Below are positions 8,400 to 17,641 of a stretch of DNA of 64,000 nt, one piece after another (position 1 is the first letter of the stretch; each line of letters begins with the position of its first letter). The stretch spans positions 1 to 64,000 of the forward strand of contig NZ_DLHA01000050.1 in the NCBI RefSeq assembly GCF_002482975.1, given 5' to 3'. A model generated the notes under the pieces. That model made no database searches and was not told the DNA's origin. It saw only the letters and a program-made list of their open reading frames with translations. Origin of the DNA: Flavobacterium sp. UBA7680. Lineage in GTDB: Bacteria; Bacteroidota; Bacteroidia; Flavobacteriales; Flavobacteriaceae. Both the position numbers and the translations under genes were made by a program.

Positions 8400-11300
8400 T
8401 TATTCGACGATTACTTTTTTAGCCGAAGTAGCGTCTTGATTGATTAAATAAACATAGTAAACACCTTTTGGTAAGCCACTTAGATTGATTGAATGATTTA
8501 CATCGGCAGCATTTAAGTTAAACGATCTTACTAATTGACCTAGTGAATTGTAAACATTCGCTTTTTCTAAGTTTACATTTTTAATATTCACTTCCCCTTT
8601 TGTTGGGTTTGGATAAATTACTGCTTTGCTAAATACAGAATCTTCAAGCCCTAATGTACAAGTTTCAGAATAAACGGTAGTGGTTTCCTTAATCTTAGAC
8701 CAATTTGCATTTGCATACGCAGCATTGTCAACTTTGATACAGCTTAAAGATGAAATTCCTAAAAAGCTTGTGCCCAAACTGCCTGCTTTTTTACCAGTGT
8801 CTGAAGCAAGAATAAAGTTTGTGTTATTTCCATTTTTGACATTTAAAGAAGTTAAAGGATTTGAAACAAGATATATTACCTTAAGATTTATATTGTTAGA
8901 GAAATCTAAATTACTAATTTGATTTATAGAGGCATTTAAAATCTCTAATTTCAAGTTTTTACTTAAATCTAAAAGAGTTAAGTTGTTGTTACTGCAGTCT
9001 AAAAATGTTAAATTGGTAAAAGCTTCAATTCCGGTCAAATCAGTTATATTACTATTTGAAAGGTCTAAAGAAGTAACAGCGCTTATGTCTGTAACAAATA
9101 TTTTACCATTAAGACCATCTGTATCAATTCCTAAATCTATTAATTTTTGTTCAAATTTAGAATCAGGTATTAAGATAATTTCGGGTGTTTCGCATAAGGT
9201 ATTAAAAGATGCAGTATTATCTTTTGCAACTGACCAATTTGTATTTGAAAAATTAATATTGTCAACCTGGATACAAGTTAAATTAGGGTTGTTTTTCAAA
9301 TTATTGTCCATCTTTGTAAAGTTGGCATTGTTGCCATTTTTTAAATTAAGACTTGTTAATTGATTAGAAGAACATCTTAGATAATTTAAAACCGTATTTT
9401 TAGAAATATCAAGATTTGTCAATAAATTAGAACTACAATTCAAGCCGCTCAAATTAAGGTTTTTAGAAGTATCTAACGCTTTTAATTTATTAGAGTCACA
9501 TTCTATTCTTACTAAATCAGTATTTTTAGAAACATTCAGACTTGTTAACTGGTTGCTGTTGCAATATAAACCGTTTAATAATATGTTTTTTGAAAGATCT
9601 AAACTGGTTATTTGATTATGCTCACATGATAAATTGGTTAAAAATGTATTTTTAGAAATATCTAAAGAGCTTAATTGATTAGAGCCACAATATAAGTGTG
9701 ATAAATAAATATTTTTAGACACATCAAGATCTGTAACATTATTTCCAGTAAAATTCAACATTTGTAATGTTATATTTTTAGAAAGATCTATACTTGAAAC
9801 TTGGTTATTATGAAAATACAAGTCTGTTAAATTTGTATTGTTAGAAACATCCAAAGTTGTTATCTGATTATCGCCAACAGATAAAAAGTTTAAACTTGTA
9901 TTTTTAGAAACATCAATATTCGTTAATTGGTTATTATCAACATCTAAATTTACCAGAGATGTAAAATCCTGAATTCCTGACAAATTACTAATTGATTTTG
10001 AGCTAATAAACAAATCAGTTACGTTAGAAATATTTGAAGTAAGCACTTTTCCATCAACAGCACCAGAGTCCAAACCATTTAATATTAATGCTTTTTCAAA
10101 ATTAGGGTCTGGTATTAATGTATATTTTTGCGCACAATTCGTATTGAAGCTTGCGCCGGCATCTTTTTTAGCTGCCCAGTTTGCATTTGAATAAGCAATA
10201 TCATCAACCTGAATACAAGTTAAATTAGGATTGTTTGTAAGATTTAGATATGCAAATTTATCATTGTTTGCATTCTTCAAATTTAGACTCGTTAATTGAT
10301 TAGAATTAGAATATAAACCGACTAAAGCAGTATTTACGCTAACATCCAAAGTAGTTAGCTGATTTTTTGAACAATTTAAAAATTCTAAAACTTTATTTTT
10401 GCTTATATCCAAATTTGTTAATTGATTAGACTGACAATACAACTCTGTTAATGCAGTGATTTTAGAAACATCCAAGGTGGTTATTTTATTTTCACGACAA
10501 TCCAGAAGATTTAAAGCGGTATTCTTACTTACATCTAAACTGGTTAATTGACTGGTATTACATCCCAAAAATGTTAACGCAGTATTATTGCTTACATCCA
10601 AAGCAGTATATTGGTTTGAACCAGAATCTAATTTTGTTAAAGCTGTATTTTTTTTAACATCCAAAGAGGTTAATTTATTTGAGTAGCAAACTAAGTCAGT
10701 TAAGGCAAGATTATTACTTACATCTAAATATGTAATCTGGTTGTTGTTACAATCTAAAACAGTCAAAGCAGTATTTTTACTTACGTTTAATGCTTTCAGA
10801 CTATTTTGACTGCAATTCAAATTAGTTAATGATACGAAGTCTTGTATTCCTGTTAAATCTGAAATACTACTTTTACTAACGTCTAAGGAAGTTATGGTGT
10901 TAATATTAGAAGTAAGAACTTTTCCATCAATTGGAAAACGATCTAATTTCAAATTGATCAATTTTTGTTCAAAACTCGGATCTGGAATTAAAGTATAAGC
11001 AAGCTGTTCACCAGGGTTATACATAGCTGAAATTTCTTCCTGACTCAAAACACGATTCCAAATACCAACATCATCAATTTTTCCTTTAAATGCTTGGTTT
11101 ACGGTATCAGGTATCCTTTGTCCTATTCTAAAGATATTCCCAACATTATTTAAATTAACAGCTTTTTGATCTACAAATTTCCCATTTACATATATCGAAA
11201 GTTTAGTTCCATCATAAGTAAGAGTAAAAAAGTACCAACTATCATCAGAATAATTAAAATTATTTAGGTAAAAATCATTACTTGAAAAATTTGGTCCCGT

Positions 11301-13445
11301 AGTAATATTAAGATAACCTTTACTGTAAATTGAGAGAGAAAGTCGTTGTAAATTTTCTAATGCACCATAATTAAAAATACAAGTTTCAGATTTATTTGGA
11401 TCAGCGAAAGCATTATCTGTTTTAAACCAACCAGAAATCGTTCTTGGAGAATTGCCTTGAGGAATATTCGGTATAGTTGCACCGATATAGTCGGTGAGAC
11501 CATTAAAGTTGTAAGCACTATTGATATTTCCAAATCTATCTGTTGTTAAAGCGGCATTATAAACACCTCCGTGTGATTTATTACCGCTCACATCATTTGC
11601 GTTACCACTAAAAGGATAATAAGCGATCAGACCATTTGTAGGTATTTTATCATCAATCTGAATTGGCTTAATAGTTATAGATATTGCTAATCTTGAAGAG
11701 CTTTCACATCCGTTAATTGTTTGCGATGCATAATATGTACCTGTTTGTAAAACAGTTGATAAACTTAACACATTAGAAGATACAGGATCAGCATACCACT
11801 TAATGTTTGTGCCGCTGGCGACTAAATCGGCAACGGTTGCCCCTTCATCAAATATTTGTGCACTTGCGGTTGGTGGCGGTGTACTTTCTTCGCTGATATT
11901 TACAGTATTTGTAACTAAACACCCGTTACTGTCCCTTACTATAACCTGGTAGATTCCTGCTGATAAACCAGTAAATACATTTGAAGATTGATAAGTAGAA
12001 GATGAAATAGAATATTGATATGGTAGTGTTCCTCCATTCGCCGTCAAGGTCAGAGTTCCATTATTGCTGTTACATGTATTTGTGATTGTAGCTAATAAAA
12101 TAAGAGATGATGTCTGTGTAATATCTATACTTTTTGTGATGGATAATGAAGCAGCATCTGTTATCTTACATGTGTAATTTCCAGCGGTCAATCCTGTAAT
12201 CGAGCTGGTTGTTTTTCCATTAGACCAAAGATATGTATATGGTGCTGTACCGCCTGAAACATCAGTTATCGAAGCTGAACCACCTACATCGCCTGAACAG
12301 GTTATGTTAATTTGAGATGTCTTTACAGTCAATGAACCCACACAATTTAAAAGAGTCGGAATATTTTTATCCGTAGATGTACCGTCACCCAGTTGACCTA
12401 AGGAATTGCCTCCCCAAACCCATAAGCTTTCATCTGTTTTCATGGCAATTGTATGAATAGAACCTCCATCAATCATTTGCCAATTTTTTTCCGTACCTAT
12501 TTGCACCGGAATAAGACTATTGATTTTTGTACCATTTCCGAATTCGCCATCAGCATTATAACCCCAAGCCCATAAAGACCCATCTGTTTTTACAGCAATT
12601 GTATATTTTACTCCTCCGTTTACAGTTTTCCAATCTGTTGATGTACCAATTTGTGTTGGAACATTTTTAGTTATTGTAGTACCATCTCCTAATGCACCAT
12701 AGGTATTATCACCCCAAATCCATAAACTACCATCTGTTTTTATAGCAATTGTATGATCACTTCCCGCAGCTATTGTTTTCCAATTGGTTGCTGTTCCTAT
12801 TTGTTTTGGTACACGGCTGTTTGTTGTAGTACCATCTCCTAATGCTCCTAAAGTATTTTTCCCCCACGTCCATAGAGTACCATCTTTTTTCAAGGCAACG
12901 GTATGAAGCATTCCTGCTGCTACATTTTGCCAATTGTTATCTGTTCCTACTTGCGTCGGAATGTTTTTATCAAGAGTGCTGCCATTTCCTAATTGCCCGG
13001 AAAAATTATTTCCCCAAGCCCATAAAGTACCATCCGTTTTTAAAGCAACTGTATGACCATGTCCTGCTACTATTGTTTGCCAATTTTTTAATGTCCCTAT
13101 TTGTTGTGGAGCGTTAAAATTGGTAGTAAATGAGCCATTTCCTATTTGTCCTAAACCACCATATCCCCAGGCCCATAAAGAGCCATCTGTTTTTAGGGCA
13201 ACGGTATGAGCCCAGCCCGCAGCTACTGTTTTCCAATCACTAGCCGTTCCCATCTTTGTGGGAATATTTACGCTTGCAGGTGTGCTGTTACCTAATTGTC
13301 CTTGATCATTAGCTCCCCATATCCACAATGTACCGTCTGTTCTTACGCCAACGGTATGACTGTATCCTGCAGCTGCTGTTTTCCAGCATTGTGCATTTAT
13401 TGATAAGTAAGAAAAGAATAGTAGTAAAAGTAGTTTTGTTTTCAT
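8400..13445 (-). CDS. Giant surface protein: RCC1 propeller, SprB-like, LamG and LRR domains, type IX tail
   Basis: About 1681 residues from the MKTK start. This start is chosen because it aligns with the paralogous signal peptide; ATG codons 6 and 36 nt further upstream are possible. Order: signal peptide (1-19); seven RCC1 repeats of the form HTVALKTDGTLWAWG (about 20-370); two SprB-like PKD-type repeats ('GGTAPYTYLWSNG', about 375-520); an Ig-like stretch (about 522-600); a LamG/concanavalin domain ('GLIAYYPFSGNANDVSG', about 602-810); three LRR blocks starting near 815, 1107 and 1422; and a Por-type tail (about 1595-1681, 'IYPNPTKGEVNIKN'). SprB repeats belong to flavobacterial gliding adhesins, so an adhesin role is plausible. 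Each domain call is firm; the biological role is inference. Confidence 0.92.
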   Translation of the reverse strand: MKTKLLLLLFFSYLSINAQCWKTAAAGYSHTVGVRTDGTLWIWGANDQGQLGNSTPASVNIPTKMGTASDWKTVAAGWAHTVALKTDGSLWAWGYGGLGQIGNGSFTTNFNAPQQIGTLKNWQTIVAGHGHTVALKTDGTLWAWGNNFSGQLGNGSTLDKNIPTQVGTDNNWQNVAAGMLHTVALKKDGTLWTWGKNTLGALGDGTTTNSRVPKQIGTATNWKTIAAGSDHTIAIKTDGSLWIWGDNTYGALGDGTTITKNVPTQIGTSTDWKTVNGGVKYTIAVKTDGSLWAWGYNADGEFGNGTKINSLIPVQIGTEKNWQMIDGGSIHTIAMKTDESLWVWGGNSLGQLGDGTSTDKNIPTLLNCVGSLTVKTSQINITCSGDVGGSASITDVSGGTAPYTYLWSNGKTTSSITGLTAGNYTCKITDAASLSITKSIDITQTSSLILLATITNTCNSNNGTLTLTANGGTLPYQYSISSSTYQSSNVFTGLSAGIYQVIVRDSNGCLVTNTVNISEESTPPPTASAQIFDEGATVADLVASGTNIKWYADPVSSNVLSLSTVLQTGTYYASQTINGCESSSRLAISITIKPIQIDDKIPTNGLIAYYPFSGNANDVSGNKSHGGVYNAALTTDRFGNINSAYNFNGLTDYIGATIPNIPQGNSPRTISGWFKTDNAFADPNKSETCIFNYGALENLQRLSLSIYSKGYLNITTGPNFSSNDFYLNNFNYSDDSWYFFTLTYDGTKLSIYVNGKFVDQKAVNLNNVGNIFRIGQRIPDTVNQAFKGKIDDVGIWNRVLSQEEISAMYNPGEQLAYTLIPDPSFEQKLINLKLDRFPIDGKVLTSNINTITSLDVSKSSISDLTGIQDFVSLTNLNCSQNSLKALNVSKNTALTVLDCNNNQITYLDVSNNLALTDLVCYSNKLTSLDVKKNTALTKLDSGSNQYTALDVSNNTALTFLGCNTSQLTSLDVSKNTALNLLDCRENKITTLDVSKITALTELYCQSNQLTNLDISKNKVLEFLNCSKNQLTTLDVSVNTALVGLYSNSNQLTSLNLKNANNDKFAYLNLTNNPNLTCIQVDDIAYSNANWAAKKDAGASFNTNCAQKYTLIPDPNFEKALILNGLDSGAVDGKVLTSNISNVTDLFISSKSISNLSGIQDFTSLVNLDVDNNQLTNIDVSKNTSLNFLSVGDNQITTLDVSNNTNLTDLYFHNNQVSSIDLSKNITLQMLNFTGNNVTDLDVSKNIYLSHLYCGSNQLSSLDISKNTFLTNLSCEHNQITSLDLSKNILLNGLYCNSNQLTSLNVSKNTDLVRIECDSNKLKALDTSKNLNLSGLNCSSNLLTNLDISKNTVLNYLRCSSNQLTSLNLKNGNNANFTKMDNNLKNNPNLTCIQVDNINFSNTNWSVAKDNTASFNTLCETPEIILIPDSKFEQKLIDLGIDTDGLNGKIFVTDISAVTSLDLSNSNITDLTGIEAFTNLTFLDCSNNNLTLLDLSKNLKLEILNASINQISNLDFSNNINLKVIYLVSNPLTSLNVKNGNNTNFILASDTGKKAGSLGTSFLGISSLSCIKVDNAAYANANWSKIKETTTVYSETCTLGLEDSVFSKAVIYPNPTKGEVNIKNVNLEKANVYNSLGQLVRSFNLNAADVNHSINLSGLPKGVYYVYLINQDATSAKKVIVE

Positions 13446-13660
13446 AGGCATAGCTAAATGTTTGATAGCACAATGATACAATAATCATTTTAGATTTTAT
13501 TACGGGAAACCGTATTAAACAAAAATATTTTTTTGCTTAAACTTAATAATTGTAGAAAAAATCGTATATAATTATATTTTTTGTAGGTTTTATTTTATAT
13601 ATTAGCGAAATAGCGGAAACCGAAAAGCTAATGAGTAGGTGAAAATAAAAATTGATTATT

Positions 13661-13837
13661 ATGAATTTAAATGATTTTATCGAAAATGCAAATGAATTAG
13701 GTGTAGTAACACTTGAACAAAATCAACTAAAAGAAGTTAATGGAGGAATTGGAGGACCAGCACAAAAGAGAATAACATATGATGTTAGTCCTGAAGACGC
13801 ATATCTTATATTATATTATCAAGAAGTCAGAGGATGA
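13661..13837 (+). CDS. Double-glycine leader peptide (candidate secreted bacteriocin or signal peptide)
   Basis: This 58-residue ORF starts at ATG 13661; an in-frame TTG at 13652 would add three residues. Residues 1-29 look like a double-glycine leader. An acidic, amphipathic stretch (MNLNDFIENANELG) leads to 'LEQNQLKEVNGG', where the ELxxVxGG-like pattern ends in GG at 28-29. Cleavage there by a peptidase-containing ABC transporter would release a 29-residue core starting IGGPAQKR, with aromatic 'YLILYYQEVRG' at its end and no cysteine. The gene has its own terminator, and no transporter, immunity or modification gene is recognised nearby. Class II bacteriocin-like or signalling peptide are both possible. 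The leader is a good match; the function is unknown. Confidence 0.7.
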   Translation: MNLNDFIENANELGVVTLEQNQLKEVNGGIGGPAQKRITYDVSPEDAYLILYYQEVRG

Positions 13838-13857
13838 TTTTAATTCTTTAGTTAAAG

Positions 13858-13884
13858 CCGAGTTTAAAAACTCGGTTTTTTTTT
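13858..13884 (+). terminator. Intrinsic terminator of the leader-peptide gene
   Basis: The hairpin CCGAGTTTAAAAACTCGG is followed by a run of nine T, 20 nt after the stop codon. It makes the small peptide gene a separate transcription unit from the downstream protease. Confidence 0.9.
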
Positions 13885-13991
13885 ATAATTTTTATCTGAA
13901 TATTCACAAATAGGTGTTAATGGTTGGCATATTGTAACAAAAAAGCATAATTTAGGCGCATCTTTTAACTTTACAATTATATTCTAGATAC

Positions 13992-15626
13992 ATGAGTCAT
14001 ATAAAACCTCTCAAATTATCTGCTTTTGCATTACTTGTTTTAGCAGGTTGCAGCGCAACTTTACAAGCGCAAGTTTCAACTTCTAAAGAATTTATTACAG
14101 CGCCTTTATCAGTTGTAAAAAAAGCTCCGGTTAGTGAAAATGAATTAAAAAGATGGAGTCATCTTGATTTAATAAAAGATTCTATCCCGGGAATGAGTGT
14201 TGATAAGGCTTACGCCGAATTACTTCAGGGTAAAACAGGAAAAAAAGTTATTGTAGGAATTGTAGATTCTGGTGTTGATATTGAGCACGAAGATCTTAAA
14301 GGAATGATTTGGACTAATCCAAAAGAAATTCCAGGAAACGGAATCGACGATGATAAAAACGGATTTATTGATGATGTTCACGGATGGAATTTCCTTGGAA
14401 ATGCTGTTGCCGAAAATCTTGAAATGACCCGTATCATTAAAAAGAAAGATGACGGTTCTGCAGAATACAAACAAGCTTTAGAACAATATACAAAAAAATA
14501 TGAAGAAGCTTTAAAAGACAAAGAACAAGTAGATTTTTTACTTGATGTTCATTCAACAATCAAAAAAGAGCTTAATAAAACAACATATAAAGTTGAAGAT
14601 TTAGCAGCAATTACTTCTACAGATTCAAAAGTCTTGAGAGATAAAGAAATAATGACTCGCATTTTCACAAACGCAGGTCCAACTTTTGATCCTGAAGCTG
14701 ATTTTGAAGAATACAGAGAACAAGTTTACGATCAATTAAACTACAACTTAAACAAAGAATTTGACGGAAGAAAAGTAGTAGGCGATAATCCGGAAGACAT
14801 TAAAAACAACCATTATGGAAATAATATTGTTTTTGGTCCGGATAAAGAAAAAGCACTTCATGGAACTCACGTTGCCGGAATCATTGCACAAGTTCGCGGC
14901 AATAATTTAGGTGGAGACGGAGTAGCAAACAATGTAGAAATTTTAACGGTAAGAGCAGTTCCTGATGGAGATGAATACGATAAAGATATCGCTCTGGCAA
15001 TTCGTTATGCCGTTGATAACGGTGCAAAAGTAATCAACGGAAGTTTCGGAAAAAGTTTTTCTCCGCATAAACAATGGGTTTACGATGCTATTAAATATGC
15101 AGCAAAAAAAGATGTTTTAATTGTTCACGCAGCAGGTAACGATGGTTACAATATTGACGAAACAAAAAACATCAATTATCCAAACGATTCTCAGGACAAT
15201 ATCAAAGAATTTGCTGATAACGTAATCACAATTGGAGCAATTAATAAACAATATGGAGAAACTGTTGTGGCAGGATTTTCAAACTTCGGAAAAATAAATG
15301 TAGACGTTTTTGCTCCGGGTGAAGAAATCTATGCAACTGTTCCAAACAACAAATACAAATACTTGCAGGGAACTTCAATGGCGTCTCCAAATGCAGCGGG
15401 TGTTGCAGCATTGATTCGTTCTTATTATCCAAAATTAAAAGCTTCTCAGGTTAAGAAAATTTTAATGGATTCTGGTGTTGCACTTCCAGCAACAGTTGTT
15501 CTTGGCGAAAGCAAAAATCCAAATGAAAAACCAGTTGCAGTTTCTTCTGCAGAATCATCAAAAACAGCAAAAATGGTAAATGCTTATAACGCTTTATTAA
15601 TGGCTGAAAAAATGTCGAAGAAATAA
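13992..15626 (+). CDS. S8 (subtilisin-like) serine protease, probable lipoprotein
   Basis: This 544-residue protein has all three subtilase motifs: Asp in 'GIVDSGVDIEHEDL' (about residue 92), His in 'HGTHVAGI' (about 291) and Ser in 'GTSMASPNAAG' (about 461). The Asp-His spacing is about 200 residues, with a charged, helical-looking insertion, which is longer than in classic subtilisins but seen in Bacteroidota homologues. The signal sequence ends in 'LLVLAGC', a lipobox with Cys20, so the enzyme is probably lipid-anchored. Signal peptidase I cleavage after 'LQAQ' is the alternative. It is followed by a palindrome at 15649 and then an M1 peptidase, so peptide degradation is a shared theme. 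Confidence 0.92.
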   Translation: MSHIKPLKLSAFALLVLAGCSATLQAQVSTSKEFITAPLSVVKKAPVSENELKRWSHLDLIKDSIPGMSVDKAYAELLQGKTGKKVIVGIVDSGVDIEHEDLKGMIWTNPKEIPGNGIDDDKNGFIDDVHGWNFLGNAVAENLEMTRIIKKKDDGSAEYKQALEQYTKKYEEALKDKEQVDFLLDVHSTIKKELNKTTYKVEDLAAITSTDSKVLRDKEIMTRIFTNAGPTFDPEADFEEYREQVYDQLNYNLNKEFDGRKVVGDNPEDIKNNHYGNNIVFGPDKEKALHGTHVAGIIAQVRGNNLGGDGVANNVEILTVRAVPDGDEYDKDIALAIRYAVDNGAKVINGSFGKSFSPHKQWVYDAIKYAAKKDVLIVHAAGNDGYNIDETKNINYPNDSQDNIKEFADNVITIGAINKQYGETVVAGFSNFGKINVDVFAPGEEIYATVPNNKYKYLQGTSMASPNAAGVAALIRSYYPKLKASQVKKILMDSGVALPATVVLGESKNPNEKPVAVSSAESSKTAKMVNAYNALLMAEKMSKK

Positions 15627-15648
15627 ACAATATATAGAATACTAATCC

Positions 15649-15676
15649 AATGGAAGAGCCGCAGCTCTTCCATTTT
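15649..15676 (+). terminator. Hairpin between the S8 and M1 peptidase genes
   Basis: TGGAAGAGC CGCA GCTCTTCCA forms a 9-bp stem followed by TTTTCATTATT. It looks like a weak intrinsic terminator or attenuator that could reduce readthrough into the M1 peptidase gene, which starts 16 nt later. Confidence 0.65.
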
Positions 15677-15691
15677 CATTATTAAATTAAC

Positions 15692-17572
15692 ATGCGAAAA
15701 ATTATTTTACTTTCTTTTTTGAGCTTAGGTTTAAACGCTTCTTTTGCCCAAAGTACCCCATATTGGCAGCAGCACGCCGACTATAAAATGGAGGTTTCAA
15801 TGGATGTAAAAAACTATCAGTACAAAGGAAAACAAGAATTGGTTTATACCAATAATTCTCCTGATACATTAAGAAAAGTGTTTTATCATTTATTCCCAAA
15901 TGCTTTTCAGCCGGGAAGTGAAATGGACGCTCGTCTTCATTTTATCAAAGATCCAGACGGAAGAATGGTAAATAAAGTAAAAACTGCCGACGGAAAAGAG
16001 GTAAAACAAAGCCGTATTGAATCTTTGAAACCAAATGAAATTGGGTATTTAAAAATTTCTGATTTCAAACAAGACGGAATTTCAGCTCAAACAAGAGTTT
16101 CGGGAACTATTTTAGAAGTGATTTTGCCTAAACCAATTTTGCCAAATTCAAAAACCACTTTTACTTTAGGTTTTGATGGACAAGTTCCAGTGCAGATTCG
16201 TCGTTCTGGAAGAAACAATTCTGAAGGCGTTGAACTTTCAATGTCACAATGGTATCCAAAATTAGCCGAATTTGATTTTGAAGGATGGCACGCAGATCCA
16301 TACATCGCAAGAGAATTTCACGGTGTTTGGGGGAATTTTGATGTAAAAATTACAATCGATAAAGACTACACAATTGGAGGTTCTGGATATTTACAAGACA
16401 AAAACACAATTGGTCACGGTTATGAAGATGCTGGAGTAACAGTTGTTTATCCTAAAAAAGCAAAAACATTAACATGGCATTTTATTGCACCAAACGTTCA
16501 CGATTTTACCTGGGCAGCAGACAAAGAATACACGCATGATATTGTAAAAGGACCAAACGATGTCGATTTGCATTTCTTCTACAAAAACAATGAAAAAACG
16601 ACTGCAAACTGGAAACAGTTAGAACCTTTAATGGTAAAAGTGATGGATTATTACAACCATAGAGTTGGAGCATATCCGTACAAACAATATTCATTTATTC
16701 AGGGCGGCGACGGCGGAATGGAATATGCAATGTGTACTTTGATGTTAGGAAATGGAACTCTTGAAGGAATTCTGGGAACTGCAACTCACGAATTAGGGCA
16801 CTCTTGGTTCCAGCATATTTTAGCTTCAAACGAATCAAAACACCCTTGGATGGACGAAGGTTTTACAACTTACATTGAAGACAGTGCTTTGAATGAATTA
16901 AAAGGAGATAAAAAAGAAGCAAATCCGTTCAAAGGAACTTATGCTGCTTATTACAGTTTAGTAAATTCTGGAAAAGAACAGCCACAGACAACGCACGGAG
17001 ATCGTTACGATGAAAATCGTCCATACAGTATTTCATCTTATGTAAAAGGATGTATCTTTTTAGCACAATTAGAATATGTAATTGGAAAAGAAAGTCTGGA
17101 TGCAACTTTAAAAAGATATTTCAACGATTTTAAATTCAAACATCCAACTCCAAACGACATTAAAAGAACTGCAGAAAGAGTTTCTGGAGCAGAATTAGAT
17201 TGGTATTTAATTGACTGGGCACAAACGGCCAATACAATTGATTACGGAATTAAAGATGTTGCTGATAATTCAGGAAAAACAACAATTACTTTAGAAAGAA
17301 TTGGAAGAATGCCAATGCCAATCGATTTAAAAGTGGATTATACAGACGGAACTTCTGAAAACTTCTACATTCCGTTAAGAATGATGAATTTCATTAAACC
17401 AAATCCAAACCCGAATGAGAAAAGAACAGTTGTAGAGGATTGGGCTTGGGCAATGTCGAACTACAGTTTTACAATTGACAAGAACAAAACAGCAATCAAA
17501 AAAATCACTATTGATCCAAGCGGATTAATGGCTGATGTAAAACCTGCAAATAATGTTTTTGAAGTGAAATAA
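15692..17572 (+). CDS. M1 family zinc metallopeptidase, secreted
   Basis: This 626-residue protein has a signal peptide (MRKIILLSFLSLGLNASFAQ). The M1 features are the substrate-binding 'GGDGGMEYAM' (about 340-349), then 'THELGHSWFQH' (HExxH near residue 366), then the third zinc ligand in 'WMDEGFTTYIE' (about 390). M1 enzymes are aminopeptidases, so a periplasmic or surface peptide-trimming role is likely. The N-terminal beta domain typical of M1 precedes the catalytic domain. No Por-type C-terminal tail is seen. It sits 65 bp after a subtilisin-like protease, possibly with partial cotranscription across a hairpin. Confidence 0.93.
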   Translation: MRKIILLSFLSLGLNASFAQSTPYWQQHADYKMEVSMDVKNYQYKGKQELVYTNNSPDTLRKVFYHLFPNAFQPGSEMDARLHFIKDPDGRMVNKVKTADGKEVKQSRIESLKPNEIGYLKISDFKQDGISAQTRVSGTILEVILPKPILPNSKTTFTLGFDGQVPVQIRRSGRNNSEGVELSMSQWYPKLAEFDFEGWHADPYIAREFHGVWGNFDVKITIDKDYTIGGSGYLQDKNTIGHGYEDAGVTVVYPKKAKTLTWHFIAPNVHDFTWAADKEYTHDIVKGPNDVDLHFFYKNNEKTTANWKQLEPLMVKVMDYYNHRVGAYPYKQYSFIQGGDGGMEYAMCTLMLGNGTLEGILGTATHELGHSWFQHILASNESKHPWMDEGFTTYIEDSALNELKGDKKEANPFKGTYAAYYSLVNSGKEQPQTTHGDRYDENRPYSISSYVKGCIFLAQLEYVIGKESLDATLKRYFNDFKFKHPTPNDIKRTAERVSGAELDWYLIDWAQTANTIDYGIKDVADNSGKTTITLERIGRMPMPIDLKVDYTDGTSENFYIPLRMMNFIKPNPNPNEKRTVVEDWAWAMSNYSFTIDKNKTAIKKITIDPSGLMADVKPANNVFEVK

Positions 17573-17591
17573 TCAACTTTGATAAAATAAT

Positions 17592-17630
17592 AAAAGCCCT
17601 TAAAATTAATTTTTTAAGGGCTTTTTTATT
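17592..17630. terminator. Bidirectional intrinsic terminator
   Basis: AAAAGCCCTTAAAA and TTTTTTAAGGGCTTTT form a strong stem with T-runs in both directions. It separates the convergent M1 peptidase and DUF418 genes. Confidence 0.88.
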
Positions 17631-17641
17631 TAGTAATAAAT

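Noticed and set aside
8983..9363. Plus-strand ORF in the LRR region (and a similar one at 7199-7537)
   Set aside because: Periodic LRR codons keep the antisense frame open. The translations are Lys/Leu-rich repeats mirroring the LRR period, so they are shadows.
13652..13660. TTG start for the double-glycine peptide, adding MII
   Set aside because: The ATG at 13661 gives a leader beginning MNLNDFIE, typical for this leader type, and TTG is a weak start with no supporting site.
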